A stretch of 64,000 bases of DNA, taken from the NCBI RefSeq assembly GCF_009695815.1, contig NZ_VUNE01000001.1, positions 372,001 to 436,000 of the forward strand, written 5' to 3'. The translations under genes and the position numbers were made by a program. Below the pieces are notes generated by a model, which was not told where the DNA came from, made no database searches, and saw only the letters and a program-made list of their open reading frames with translations. This DNA comes from Peptostreptococcus porci. Lineage in GTDB: Bacteria; Bacillota; Clostridia; Peptostreptococcales; Peptostreptococcaceae. The stretch's first letter is position 1. Each line of letters begins with the position of its first letter. Positions 37,455-46,083 of this stretch are shown here, piece by piece.

Positions 37455-38141
37455 TCAGTCATCGTTTTCACTTGTCAAAGAGCCACGGAATTTTTCTTTT
37501 TCAGCAACCCTTTTTTCGGCTGCTGTCACTATCCCGAACAGGTCGCCCATCTTTACAGCGGTGCGTCCCTCATCGTAGATATGTAAAATCCCATCTAAAA
37601 ACTGCTTCATATCCTCGATAGGAAGTTCCATTTCTTTACGGTAAACTCTTTCCATAATCGCCCCTGACTCAATCGCATAGCGGCGTAAGGACTGCTTTAA
37701 GCTCTCGTCCTCCGCTACACGGTCAACCTCAGCCATAGCGTCTGCAAAGTGATAAGTCATAACCGTATAAAGGTCAATCATCTTTCCGAGGAATGTAGTG
37801 AGCAGTTGTTGGTGCGGTTCTCCCTTTACCACAGAAGAAACCGTATCAAGATATTTTTTGATATGTTCCTCCATATCCCTTGCACATAAAGTGCGGCTGT
37901 CGTATTCCTTATCTTCGGAAAGTCCCGTCAGCCATTCGGGAGTGGTCAGGAGTGCTTCTGCCAGTCCGTTGATAATCATTGTGCGCTTCGGGTCTACACC
38001 GCCCGCTTCATATCTTTGAATGGTAGACTTGTTTACTCCGACACGCTTACCAAGTTCGGGCATTGTTAAGTTTAATTCTGTTCGGCGTTCTTTCATTCGT
38101 TCACCGACCTGTTTTGCGGTGAATGTAATTTCTTTTCTCAA
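37455..38141 (-). CDS. XRE-family repressor of the IME
   Basis: A 228-residue regulator. The N-terminal helix-turn-helix (about residues 8-70) reads VGERMKERRTELNLTMPELG and KRVGVNKSTIQRYEAGGVDP. The C-terminal 150 residues are helical and acidic, without a LexA-type peptidase motif. TTG 38141 lies eight bases after GGAGG; a GTG at 38150 overlaps that site. It is divergent from the excisionase gene. Three copies of GTTGCAAAA between the two genes are likely operators. It probably keeps excision and transfer genes off. Confidence 0.82.
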   Translation of the reverse strand: MRKEITFTAKQVGERMKERRTELNLTMPELGKRVGVNKSTIQRYEAGGVDPKRTMIINGLAEALLTTPEWLTGLSEDKEYDSRTLCARDMEEHIKKYLDTVSSVVKGEPHQQLLTTFLGKMIDLYTVMTYHFADAMAEVDRVAEDESLKQSLRRYAIESGAIMERVYRKEMELPIEDMKQFLDGILHIYDEGRTAVKMGDLFGIVTAAEKRVAEKEKFRGSLTSENDD

Positions 38142-38180
38142 GGTTTTCACCTCCTATTGCTGATAGCATAGCAAAACCTA

Positions 38181-38289
38181 TTTTGCAACCATAAATTTAA
38201 TAATAGGTAAAAATATTTCTTAATCAGTTGCAAAACAAGTTGACAAGAGATAGCGAAATAAGTATAATTGCAGTTACATAGTTGCAAAA
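38181..38289. promoter_or_regulatory. Divergent control region: consensus promoter and three GTTGCAAAA sites
   Basis: TTGACA (38240-38245), 17 bases and TATAAT (38263-38268) form a perfect-consensus promoter toward the excisionase. GTTGCAAAA occurs on the plus strand at 38227-38235 and 38281-38289 and on the minus strand at 38181-38189. The sites bracket this promoter and lie before the repressor start, as expected for a switch. Confidence 0.7.
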
Positions 38290-38316
38290 TGCGTATTTTG
38301 AAAGGAGGTAGATAAA

Positions 38317-38532
38317 ATGAGCAATATCAAAATGGGTTTAACCATAGAAGAAGCAGCAGAATGTACGGGTATCGGAAGAAATACAATGCGTAAGTTGGTA
38401 GAGTGGGGCAAACTTCCCGTCCTCAAGGTCGGCAGAAAAGCGATTATCCGCAGGGATACTTTAGAGCGATTTATGAGCGTCAACCAGGGAAGAAACCTAC
38501 TCAATGAAAACGATGTCCGCAAAGTAGCATAA
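38317..38532 (+). CDS. xis: Excisionase (AlpA/MerR-like helix-turn-helix)
   Basis: A 71-residue DNA-binding protein: LTIEEAAECTGIGRNTMRKL, followed by a wing VLKVGRKAIIRRDTLERFM. This matches the Tn916-Xis-like excisionases that bend DNA and direct the integrase to excise. AAAGGAGG precedes the ATG by eight bases. It has its own consensus promoter and probable repressor sites upstream. Confidence 0.88.
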   Translation: MSNIKMGLTIEEAAECTGIGRNTMRKLVEWGKLPVLKVGRKAIIRRDTLERFMSVNQGRNLLNENDVRKVA

Positions 38533-38539
38533 CCGTTCT

Positions 38540-38765
38540 CCAAGCCCTCGGCGTTTGAGAGCGAAATACACCCCTCGCACAAATCTTCGATTTGTACTCT
38601 GGGTATTTCGACCTTGCAGGGGGCTCTGTATCACAGCTTCGGGCAATGCGCCGCCGCTATGATACAGAAGAAAACAGCCCGCTGTTTTCTTCGCTGTCCG
38701 TCTGCTTACGCCGCCGAAACAGCGGCAACCGATTTATCGGTTGCAAAAAGAGTATGCCCGTCACG
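38540..38765 (+). other. Probable origin of transfer (oriT), hairpin-rich
   Basis: A GC-rich non-coding stretch just before the relaxase holds at least four inverted repeats: acaaatc/gatttgt (38579-38595), ctgtatca/tgatacag (38626-38667), a 12-bp perfect stem gaagaaaacagc/gctgttttcttc with a two-base loop (38667-38692), and gcaaccga/tcggttgc (38725-38744). Hairpins beside the relaxase gene are typical of MobA/MobL-type oriT. The nick site cannot be assigned. Confidence 0.65.
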
Positions 38766-38779
38766 GGAGGAAGGAGTAT

Positions 38780-40216
38780 ATGGCAAGATACTCATTTTTA
38801 CAGATGTTGAAGCTACCAAATGTTAAGGGAAGAATATCCTATATCACAAGCCACGCAAGGCAGGAAAATCTCTATGTCACCTACCGCACCGCCGACAATG
38901 AATTTTGGAAGAATCTTGCAAGGGAAAGCCAACAGGAATTTAAGCGAAGCGGCACAGAGGGTAAATGTATCGAAGCAAGGGAATTGATTATTGCCCTGCC
39001 CGAAATTTATACAAGGTATGAGCCGCAGGAAGTCCTTGAAGATTTTACGGAGGAGTTCCGCAGGCAATACGGCGTAGAGTGTGTGTCTGCTCACCATCAC
39101 AATAAACGCAAAACAAACTATCATATCCATCTTATCTTCAGCGAAAGAAAACTGCTCCCTGAACCTGACATCAAGATAGCCACACGCAGCGTGTTCTATG
39201 ATGAAACAGGCAAAAGGGTACGCACCAAGAAAGAAATCACAGGAGAGGACGGGCAGATACGAAAAGGCTGCACCGTCATAAAAAAGGGCGAGGTTTACGA
39301 ATGCCACCTCTTTACCGTGAAAGATGATAAACTCAAAAGCGAGCCTTTTCTTCGGGAGGTAAAGGAGATTTACACCGACCTTATCAATCGCCACATCTCT
39401 GATCCCGAACAGCAGTTAAAGGTATTTGATAAGAACAGCGTTTATCTTCCCACCAAAAAAATCGGCAAGAACAATCCCAAAGCCGCAGAGATTGAAGCGG
39501 ACAACACCGCAAGGCAGGAATGGAACAGGACAGCGGATATGGCGTTGTTATCGGGTATTTCCGAAGCAAAGATTTTAGAAGTCAAGCAGACCGAGATACA
39601 CGAAAAAGCAAGCCAATCCATCAAGAACAAAGGCTGGCTGCCTAATCTGTTCCGTGGAATTGTGGCAAAGGCAAAAGATTTTTTGCAAAACCTTATACGA
39701 GAAAAGGATATGCCGCCCAAACCTACGCTTGATATTGATATGGCAGAGTTCCGTCTTATGCGAAATCTGATGATAAAGGTACAGGACAAGGCAAGGGAAA
39801 TTAAAAACTTGCAGGATAAAGTTCTGCCTCAGCTGAAACAGCAGCTTGCCGATACAAAGGGACTTTTCAAAGGCAAAGAGCGAAAAGCGTTGGAGGTAAA
39901 AATCCAAAAAACCGAAGCGGATATTGCCGACAGACTGGATAAAATCCCCGACACGCTCAAAGAGGACGGTTATCCCGATGTTCAGATTTTTATGCGTACT
40001 TTCCGAGAAATGGAAAGCGTTGTGGAACAGTACAACCGTGACCTTGCCGAGTGGGAACGCCAAACCAGCAGGAAACCGATAGCCACCGCTAAAGAACAGC
40101 TCAGACCGCCCGAAAAGCAGAGCGTACTAAAACATTTACGTGAGATACAGGAACGCAACAAGCAGAAACCACCGCAAAAACAGCATAAAAAATCCTTTGA
40201 CAGAGATGGCCGATAG
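38780..40216 (+). CDS. Relaxase, MobA/MobL type
   Basis: A 478-residue DNA-nicking protein that would start transfer at oriT. The HUH metal motif is in HHHNKRKTNYHIHLIFSER (about residues 97-115). The N-terminal ARYSFLQMLKLPNVKGRISY provides a candidate Tyr, and EARELIIALPE is typical of the family. The last 200 residues are helical and charged (coiled-coil-like, EIKNLQDKVLPQLKQQL), with a basic tail. ATG 38780 follows GGAGGAAGGAG. There is no coupling protein nearby, so it would use another element's conjugation machinery. Confidence 0.87.
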   Translation: MARYSFLQMLKLPNVKGRISYITSHARQENLYVTYRTADNEFWKNLARESQQEFKRSGTEGKCIEARELIIALPEIYTRYEPQEVLEDFTEEFRRQYGVECVSAHHHNKRKTNYHIHLIFSERKLLPEPDIKIATRSVFYDETGKRVRTKKEITGEDGQIRKGCTVIKKGEVYECHLFTVKDDKLKSEPFLREVKEIYTDLINRHISDPEQQLKVFDKNSVYLPTKKIGKNNPKAAEIEADNTARQEWNRTADMALLSGISEAKILEVKQTEIHEKASQSIKNKGWLPNLFRGIVAKAKDFLQNLIREKDMPPKPTLDIDMAEFRLMRNLMIKVQDKAREIKNLQDKVLPQLKQQLADTKGLFKGKERKALEVKIQKTEADIADRLDKIPDTLKEDGYPDVQIFMRTFREMESVVEQYNRDLAEWERQTSRKPIATAKEQLRPPEKQSVLKHLREIQERNKQKPPQKQHKKSFDRDGR

Positions 40217-40438
40217 GCATTGAAAAACCGCCGTTATGGTGTTATCTATAGCGGCGGCATACATAAATTTACTAACTGCAAGCGTGATTTTCATATCCTG
40301 AACATTGATAATTGTTTCCTGCTTACATTTTGGACAGTAGAGAGGAAAGTTTTTTAATTCCGTGTCTTCCCGTATCATAGTACGGGTTTTATTGCCGCAT
40401 ACAGGGCAATATATCCATTCTGAAATAATAGTTAGCAT
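40136..40438 (-). CDS. Cysteine-rich KTR-domain protein, 3' end altered
   Basis: A 100-residue protein. The first 50 residues are the KTR zinc-ribbon-like domain (WIYCPVCGNKTRTMIRED and YCPKCKQETIIN; two CPxC pairs), found in many gut Firmicutes mobile elements. After about residue 50 the sequence differs from the usual short tail and becomes hydrophobic, running antisense into the last 81 bases of the relaxase gene. The tail is probably the result of a fusion or deletion at the junction. GGTGATGA precedes the ATG. Confidence 0.65.
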   Translation of the reverse strand: MLTIISEWIYCPVCGNKTRTMIREDTELKNFPLYCPKCKQETIINVQDMKITLAVSKFMYAAAIDNTITAVFQCLSAISVKGFFMLFLRWFLLVAFLYLT

Positions 40439-40447
40439 ATAATATCA

Positions 40448-41191
40448 TCACCGCCTATCTTTATTTTCATATTCATCAAATTGTTTTGTTTTTTTCAATA
40501 TCCACAGTGCGTAACTTACGCTAACAATACATAATACTGCACTTGAAATAATATGAAACTTCATTGAAGAATTTTCAACAGCAAAAACACTCGAAGAATT
40601 TACAAAACTATGTGCAATAATACACGGCAAAAGGCTCTTTCCTTTGTAAAAAATAATCGTAAAAAGAATGCCTATTGCGATTGCATAACAAACTTGTAAG
40701 AGTGTAGGTATTAAATCTTTTCCGTTTAGTAAGTTTACAATATGTCCAATTCCAAAAGTAACACTTGAGATAACAATCGCCAACTTTATATTATCCTTGT
40801 ATAATGCTTTGAACAGAAATCCACGAAAAATAATTTCTTCAATGAATCCAACGCAGAGCATACTTAAAATATATAACACAGTTTCTAAAACAGATAACTT
40901 CATCGTAACGCCATTCCACAGGTTAATACTTATAATTAGAAGTAGCGGAGTAAAATATAAGTAATTTCTAAGGCTTCCATTAAAAGAACACAGACCGTTT
41001 TTTTCTTTTAAGTTGTGTTTATGCACAAAGCCTAAAAGAAGCAATGTAAAAACGATAGCAACGGGTGCAGTAATTATTTTTTCAGTGCCAAGCGAAGCAG
41101 AAAAGCTGTCAGCAACACTGAACAAAACAACATAGGAAATAATCCAAACTAATGAGAAATTTAATTCATTTTTCTTATATAAACGATACAT
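40448..41191 (-). CDS. CPBP-family intramembrane metalloprotease
   Basis: A 247-residue membrane protein with about seven helices and the three CPBP/Abi motifs: EEIIFRGFLFKAL (EExxxR), FGIGHIVNLL (His) and HSFVNSS (His). In bacteria such proteases are linked to peptide modification, bacteriocin self-immunity and regulation. It overlaps the TetR stop codon by one base (TAATG), so it is translationally coupled to that regulator and is the evident regulated cargo. The region is AT-rich, unlike the rest of the element. Confidence 0.85.
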   Translation of the reverse strand: MYRLYKKNELNFSLVWIISYVVLFSVADSFSASLGTEKIITAPVAIVFTLLLLGFVHKHNLKEKNGLCSFNGSLRNYLYFTPLLLIISINLWNGVTMKLSVLETVLYILSMLCVGFIEEIIFRGFLFKALYKDNIKLAIVISSVTFGIGHIVNLLNGKDLIPTLLQVCYAIAIGILFTIIFYKGKSLLPCIIAHSFVNSSSVFAVENSSMKFHIISSAVLCIVSVSYALWILKKTKQFDEYENKDRR

Positions 41192-41754
41192 TATAATCCT
41201 CCTTTTAATGAATAAATTATTCCATCAAATACCAACTCTAAATCAGATATAATCGTCTGCTCGTCATAGGTTATTTCATTATTTGCAAACATACTTGCAT
41301 ATCCGTGTGCAATCAAAAACAATGAGCGAAAAATAGTTTTTGCTTGTTCTGTATTGATCCCTGCCTCTTTACTGAGTGTAGCTATAATAGGCTGTAATTC
41401 TTCAGAATTTATCAACTCAGAAATGTTTTTTCCTATAAACTCATTTGTTTGAAAGAGAAACCGAAACAAATTTTTCTCTGTTTCAGCAAAGCGTATATAA
41501 TTCAGTCCAATATTTTTCATCGGATTTTCACTCTGAATATTAGTTATATATTCGGAATGATATTCATCTGCCTTAACATATACAGTTTTTTTCAATTCCT
41601 CTATTGTTTTAAAATGATACATAACAGGTTGAGTGGAACAGCCTAATTTTTTTGATACAGTTCGTGCATTGATTTTTTCTGCTCCTTCACTTCGTGCTAT
41701 CTCAAATGCCGCATCTATAATCATCTCTTTTTTAATTTTCGCCTTTGGTGGCAT
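41191..41754 (-). CDS. TetR family repressor
   Basis: A 187-residue regulator. The N-terminal helix-turn-helix includes KEMIIDAAFEIARSEGAEKI and NARTVSKKLGCSTQPVMYHF, followed by an effector domain (about residues 55-187) containing a TetR_C_33-like NLFRFLFQTNEF stretch. A 32-bp near-perfect palindrome lies 22 bases upstream of the gene and is its likely operator. ATG 41754 follows GAGGTG. It probably controls itself and the CPBP protease in response to an unknown ligand. Confidence 0.87.
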   Translation of the reverse strand: MPPKAKIKKEMIIDAAFEIARSEGAEKINARTVSKKLGCSTQPVMYHFKTIEELKKTVYVKADEYHSEYITNIQSENPMKNIGLNYIRFAETEKNLFRFLFQTNEFIGKNISELINSEELQPIIATLSKEAGINTEQAKTIFRSLFLIAHGYASMFANNEITYDEQTIISDLELVFDGIIYSLKGGL

Positions 41755-41775
41755 TGTTTTCACCTCTTCATCATT

Positions 41776-41807
41776 TTATAATTACAGTTATATAACAGTA
41801 ATTATAA
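41776..41807. promoter_or_regulatory. 32-bp palindrome, probable TetR operator
   Basis: ttataattacagttat and its complement give a palindrome over 32 bases with one mismatched pair. It lies directly before the TetR gene. Confidence 0.75.
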
Positions 41808-41859
41808 TTAAAAGAGAGCTTTTTGTCAAGTTTAGTAACGAAACTAAAATAAAAATAAG

Positions 41860-41883
41860 CGGCAGAGCTTTTACCCTCTGCCG
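41860..41883. terminator. Terminator before TnpV
   Basis: cggcagag and ctctgccg form an 8-bp GC-rich stem; Ts follow on the plus strand. It lies just after the leftward TnpV gene stop. Confidence 0.65.
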
Positions 41884-41894
41884 TCTTTATCTAC

Positions 41895-42275
41895 TTATCC
41901 GAAGATAATTTCCTTATTCACAATCTCCCTTGCACACGCTTGTATATTATTCGTTCTCTGCACCCACTCTAAGGCGTTTTCCGACTTTAACTGTTCTGTT
42001 ATGCCCTGCGACTGTTTCATCTGTTCCACAAGCCTTTCAAAGTGTTCCTCCGTCTGTTTATCGACATCGACAAGATATTCATTTAACTTACCACTTGTGA
42101 GCAGCGTAGTGTAAAATATTTTGTTATGTTCCTGTAAATAGCGTTTGTGTCGCTGTCCCCATAAGCCGATAGGCTTGTGTTCTTTTTCGGTTGGTAATGT
42201 AAGACAAAGAATATAATAATCTCCTTGTAGTTCATACCACAGACCGTTGCTTTCATCATAAATATACTTTTCCAT
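41895..42275 (-). CDS. TnpV-like transposon-encoded protein
   Basis: A 126-residue protein of the TnpV family known from Tn4451-like and other clostridial elements: MEKYIYDESNGLWYELQGDY, IGLWGQRHKRYLQEHN and a conserved WVQRTNNIQA near the end. Its function is unknown. The start at 42275 is chosen because CGGAGG lies nine bases upstream; an earlier in-frame ATG at 42314 has no such site. It is the last gene at the right end of the element. Confidence 0.82.
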   Translation of the reverse strand: MEKYIYDESNGLWYELQGDYYILCLTLPTEKEHKPIGLWGQRHKRYLQEHNKIFYTTLLTSGKLNEYLVDVDKQTEEHFERLVEQMKQSQGITEQLKSENALEWVQRTNNIQACAREIVNKEIIFG

Positions 42276-42371
42276 TAAAAATCCTCCGTTATAATATATT
42301 CGCACATATGTCACAGTTCTCCGATTGCCACACTCTGTTATATCTTGTTATCAGATTTTCTTGCCCTTGAA

Positions 42372-42386
42372 TTTGCCCTTATGAGC
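42372..42386 (+). repeat. Candidate integrase arm-binding repeat, right end
   Basis: tttgcccttatgagc, identical to 36036-36050. A partial copy (ttgccctt) lies eleven bases upstream at 42361-42368. Confidence 0.6.
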
Positions 42387-42456
42387 AATCAGGGAAAGAG
42401 TAAACTTGTGTGAAATCATATAAAGAGATAAGGCGAACACATTGCGATAAATCCTT

Positions 42457-42467
42457 TATTTTCAAGG
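42457..42467 (+). repeat. Candidate attachment core, right end
   Basis: tattttcaagg within atcctt-tattttcaaggat, matching 35980-35990. Confidence 0.45.
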
Positions 42468-42680
42468 ATTTTGGAGGATTTTATTGATAACCTACGGAGA
42501 GCAATAATCACTCATAATTTTATGGTTTTCAAATTCGCATTTGTAATGGAGATATTATTGACTAATAAAAAAAAATAATATATACTATAAATACGAAAAA
42601 TAAAATATAGTTCGTCTTTATACGAATTATTTGTGCTTGAAATGTTGTTAATATATTATGTATGGATGGAGGAATGTGTA

Positions 42681-44357
42681 ATGAATTTTAAGTCTGATAT
42701 TGAAATTGCTCAAGAGGCAAAGCCACAGGATATAAGAAATATAGCAAAGAAAATAGAACTGTCAGAAGACGATATTGAACTATACGGAAAATACAAAGCG
42801 AAGATAGATTATAATGTTCTTCAGAGAACAAAAAGTAAAAATGGTAAATTGATTTTAACTACGGCGATAAATCCAACGCCTGCTGGTGAGGGTAAAACCA
42901 CTACTTCTATTGGTGTAGCGGATGCTCTTTCTAAGCTAGGTAAAAATGTTATCGCTGCTCTTAGAGAGCCTTCAATGGGACCTGTATTTGGAATAAAAGG
43001 CGGAGCAGCTGGAGGTGGATATGCTCAAGTAATCCCAATGGAAGATATCAACCTTCATTTTACAGGAGATATGCACGCAATTGGAGCTGCTAATAATCTG
43101 TTGGCGGCGATGGTCGATAATCATATCTATCAAGGAAACAAGCTTAACATTAATCCAAAACGTGTGGTTTGGAGAAGATGTGTTGATATGAACGATAGGC
43201 AACTAAGAAATATTGTAGATGGTCTAGGCAAGAAGGTCGATGGTGTTACGAGAGAAGACGGTTTTGATATCACTGTGGCTTCGGAAGTTATGGCTACATT
43301 TTGTCTTTCTAACAATATTTCTGAACTAAAGGAGAATCTTGGTAATATAGTTGTAGGTTACTCTTATGACGGAAATCCAGTAACTGCGAGAGAATTAAAT
43401 GCAAATGGGGCGATGGCGGCAATATTAAAAGATGCTTTAAAGCCAAATCTAGTTCAAACTCTTGAAGGAACACCGGCAATTATTCATGGAGGACCTTTTG
43501 CTAATATAGCACATGGTTGTAATTCGATTATTGCGACAAAGATGGCAATGCATATGAGTGACTATGTTGTTACTGAAGCCGGATTTGGAGCTGATCTTGG
43601 AGCAGAAAAATTCTTGGATATCAAGTGCAGAAAAGCAGGGATAAGACCTGATGCCGTAATAATTGTTGCAACTGTAAGAGCCTTAAAATACAATGGAGGT
43701 GTAGCAAAGGAAGATCTCAACGAAGAAAACTTAGACGCTCTAGAAAAGGGATTACCAAATCTGCTAAAGCATATTGAAAATATCACAAAAGTATATAAGC
43801 TACCAGCAGTAGTTGCAATCAATAGATTCCCTCTTGATACAGTGGCAGAGCTAGAATTGGTTGAAAAAAAATGTAATGAGCTTGGAGTAAATGTCGCATT
43901 ATCAGAAGTTTGGGCAAAAGGTGGAGATGGTGGAATTGAAGTTGCAAAAGAGGTCATAAAGCTTATTGAAAGCAACGAAAATAATTTTGAGTACTGCTAT
44001 GATGAAAATCAAACTATTAAAGAAAAACTTGATGCAATAGCAACGAAAATATATGGTGCAGATGGTGTGGATTTTACAGCAGATGCACTTAAACAGATGA
44101 AAGAATTAGAAAGTCTAGGCTTTGGCAATCTTCCAATATGTATTGCAAAAACGCAATACTCACTTTCCGATGACCAGACAAAGCTTGGTAGACCAACTGG
44201 ATTTAGAATAATGGTCAGAGATATGACTGTTTCTGCGGGTGCTGGATTTATAGTAGTATTGACTGGAGCTATTATGAAGATGCCTGGATTACCAAAGCTT
44301 CCAGCGGCAGAGAGAATAGATGTTGATGAGAATGGAATTATTTCAGGTCTATTCTAA
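42681..44357 (+). CDS. fhs: Formate-tetrahydrofolate ligase
   Basis: A 558-residue cytoplasmic enzyme that makes 10-formyl-tetrahydrofolate from formate, ATP and THF, an entry of one-carbon units in acetogenic and amino-acid-fermenting anaerobes. The P-loop is [13 protein letters not shown] (about residues 65-77), with the family motifs [19 protein letters not shown] and [11 protein letters not shown]. Length and sequence are normal. ATG 42681 follows GGAGGA by eight bases. It stands alone between the element and a terminator. Confidence 0.96.
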   Translation: MNFKSDIEIAQEAKPQDIRNIAKKIELSEDDIELYGKYKAKIDYNVLQRTKSKNGKLILTTAINPTPAGEGKTTTSIGVADALSKLGKNVIAALREPSMGPVFGIKGGAAGGGYAQVIPMEDINLHFTGDMHAIGAANNLLAAMVDNHIYQGNKLNINPKRVVWRRCVDMNDRQLRNIVDGLGKKVDGVTREDGFDITVASEVMATFCLSNNISELKENLGNIVVGYSYDGNPVTARELNANGAMAAILKDALKPNLVQTLEGTPAIIHGGPFANIAHGCNSIIATKMAMHMSDYVVTEAGFGADLGAEKFLDIKCRKAGIRPDAVIIVATVRALKYNGGVAKEDLNEENLDALEKGLPNLLKHIENITKVYKLPAVVAINRFPLDTVAELELVEKKCNELGVNVALSEVWAKGGDGGIEVAKEVIKLIESNENNFEYCYDENQTIKEKLDAIATKIYGADGVDFTADALKQMKELESLGFGNLPICIAKTQYSLSDDQTKLGRPTGFRIMVRDMTVSAGAGFIVVLTGAIMKMPGLPKLPAAERIDVDENGIISGLF

Positions 44358-44420
44358 ATATTATTTACAGATAATTTAAATTCATTATCAAATAATTTTT
44401 CTTGTGAAAATTTCAAACGA

Positions 44421-44487
44421 TACATCGATACTGATAGATTCATTCTTGAATAAATTTCAATTGGGATTTTTAGTATCGATGTTTTTA
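44421..44487 (+). terminator. Terminator after fhs
   Basis: acatcgatact pairs with agtatcgatgt across a long loop and is followed by TTTTT. Confidence 0.75.
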
Positions 44488-44567
44488 TTTATAAAAAAAC
44501 GAAAATTAATACTGTTTTTTATAAAAATGTTGTATAATTATTTACAGAAAAAATTTTTGGAGGAGTT

Positions 44568-44984
44568 ATGAATAAATTAATGGTGAAAAATACTATTCTG
44601 CCGACAATATCGCTAACAGGTTATCTATTATTGTTGAGGGGTGGAGTGGAAGCGATAATAAAAATAATAAATAAAGATTTTGTGTTGTGGAATACCTATA
44701 TTACAAATGGGGATATAATGACACTATTAGCCTCTATAATCGGATTTTTGATTATTTTGCACAAGATGAGAAACTCAAAGCAAAGTCAGTCAGTTGAAGA
44801 AGAGAATAGAAAACATCAGTTTTATAGAATGGTGATAATATTGGTAGTTCTAGTTGGAACAATTGCATATAATAGACCCATGTTCAAGATAGGTCTTGTA
44901 AGCATAAAACTGACATACCTAATAATATTTGCGCTTGTATTGTTAATAGGCGTAAAATTAATACAGCGTGGAGGAGAGAAATAG
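44568..44984 (+). CDS. Small membrane protein of unknown function
   Basis: A 138-residue protein with about four hydrophobic segments and a charged loop (KMRNSKQSQSVEEENRKHQF, about residues 66-85). I do not recognise a family. GGAGGAG lies six bases before the ATG, and the asparaginase gene starts directly after the stop. It is likely co-transcribed with that gene. Confidence 0.65.
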   Translation: MNKLMVKNTILPTISLTGYLLLLRGGVEAIIKIINKDFVLWNTYITNGDIMTLLASIIGFLIILHKMRNSKQSQSVEEENRKHQFYRMVIILVVLVGTIAYNRPMFKIGLVSIKLTYLIIFALVLLIGVKLIQRGGEK

Positions 44985-45980
44985 ATGAAAAATATTCTTT
45001 TGATTGCCACTGGTGGCACAATTGCTTCGAAGCCAACTGATGTAGGGCTAGTTCCTAGCATTACTAGCGAGGAAATTATTGAATTTGTTCCCCAAATTGA
45101 GAAGCTTTGCAAAATTTCAACAATACAATTAATGAACATAGATAGTAGCAACATGAGTCCCGAAAGATGGATAAAAATAGCAAATTGTATAAGGGAAAAC
45201 TATGAAAAGTATGATGGTTTTGTAATAACTCATGGAACAGATACATTGGCATACACAGGTTCGGCATTGTCGTATTTGATACAGAATTCAGCAAAGCCCA
45301 TAGTTTTGACAGGATCACAAAAATCAATTTACCTACAGGATACAGATGCGAGAAAAAATTTGTATGATTCATTTATTTTTGTATGTGATGAAAAATCTTC
45401 TGGTGTTCATATAGTTTTTGATTCGAAGGTAATTGTAGGCACTAGAGCTAGAAAAACGAGAACACATAGTTACAATGCTTTCGATAGTATTGACTATCCG
45501 ATTGTTGCAATGATTTTTAATGAAAAAGTTATTTACTATATAAATGAAGAAATAGACAAACCTGTGAAATTTTATGATGAGTTAAATTCAAATGTAAATA
45601 TTATCAAATTGATTCCAGGTATAAGCAATAAGGTGTTTGAATTTGTTGGAGAAATTTCTGATGTTATTGTGGTGGAAGGCTTTGGCGTAGGAGGGTTGCC
45701 AACCTATGATGATGAAAAGTCGCTTTTCAAGACAATACAAAAGCTGACTCAGCAGGGAAAAATAATTGTATTTACAACTTCAGTTCCTCATGAGGGAAGT
45801 AATATTGAGGTGTATCAAGTTGGAAATGAGATAAAGGGAAGTATCAATTTGCTTGAAAACTTTAATATGACATTAGAGTCAACAGTGTGCAAATTGATGT
45901 GGATAACAGCAAAAACAAAAGTTTTCTCAGAAGTAGAGAAGATGTTTTATGAATCAATTTCACATGATATAGTATATTAA
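44985..45980 (+). CDS. ansA: L-asparaginase, type I
   Basis: A 331-residue cytoplasmic amidohydrolase that splits asparagine to aspartate and ammonia. The two catalytic Thr motifs are ATGGTIAS (residues 7-14) and ITHGTDTLAYT; SSNMSPERW and TGSQKS are also conserved. There is no signal peptide, which fits the cytoplasmic type I enzyme. GGAGG overlaps the end of the preceding membrane-protein gene, so the two are coupled. Confidence 0.92.
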   Translation: MKNILLIATGGTIASKPTDVGLVPSITSEEIIEFVPQIEKLCKISTIQLMNIDSSNMSPERWIKIANCIRENYEKYDGFVITHGTDTLAYTGSALSYLIQNSAKPIVLTGSQKSIYLQDTDARKNLYDSFIFVCDEKSSGVHIVFDSKVIVGTRARKTRTHSYNAFDSIDYPIVAMIFNEKVIYYINEEIDKPVKFYDELNSNVNIIKLIPGISNKVFEFVGEISDVIVVEGFGVGGLPTYDDEKSLFKTIQKLTQQGKIIVFTTSVPHEGSNIEVYQVGNEIKGSINLLENFNMTLESTVCKLMWITAKTKVFSEVEKMFYESISHDIVY

Positions 45981-46022
45981 GCGACGTGATAAAATATATA
46001 ACCAACATGATAAAATATATAA

Positions 46023-46072
46023 AAAAACAGCTAATTCAGTATTATCAAGGGGATATTGAATTAGCTGTTTTT
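46023..46072. terminator. Bidirectional terminator between ansA and the MFS gene
   Basis: aaaaacagctaattca pairs with tgaattagctgttttt, 16 bp, with A and T runs at either side, between two convergent genes. Confidence 0.85.
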
Positions 46073-46083
46073 AATGAACTGTA

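Larger units (their letters stand above)
35950..42470. mobile_element. Integrative mobilizable element (IME)
   Basis: The stretch carries integrase, XRE repressor, excisionase, an oriT-like region, relaxase, KTR protein, cargo (TetR and CPBP protease) and TnpV. Base composition of the integrase-relaxase part is clearly GC-richer than the flanks. There is no type IV secretion, coupling protein or replication module, so it can be mobilised but not self-transferred. The limits are set by an 11-bp match (tattttcaagg) at 35980-35990 and 42457-42467 and by integrase arm-type repeats just inside both ends; the exact boundaries are not proven. Confidence 0.8.

Noticed and set aside
38592-38826. Two overlapping plus-strand reading frames before the relaxase
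   Set aside because: They run through the hairpin-rich oriT-like region, lack ribosome-binding sites and have low-complexity composition.
38813-40063. Long minus-strand frames inside the relaxase gene
   Set aside because: They are antisense to a clearly coding HUH relaxase and have no start signals or family motifs.
35950-42470. Self-transmissible ICE or prophage
   Set aside because: There is a relaxase and integrase but no coupling protein, type IV secretion, capsid or lysis gene.
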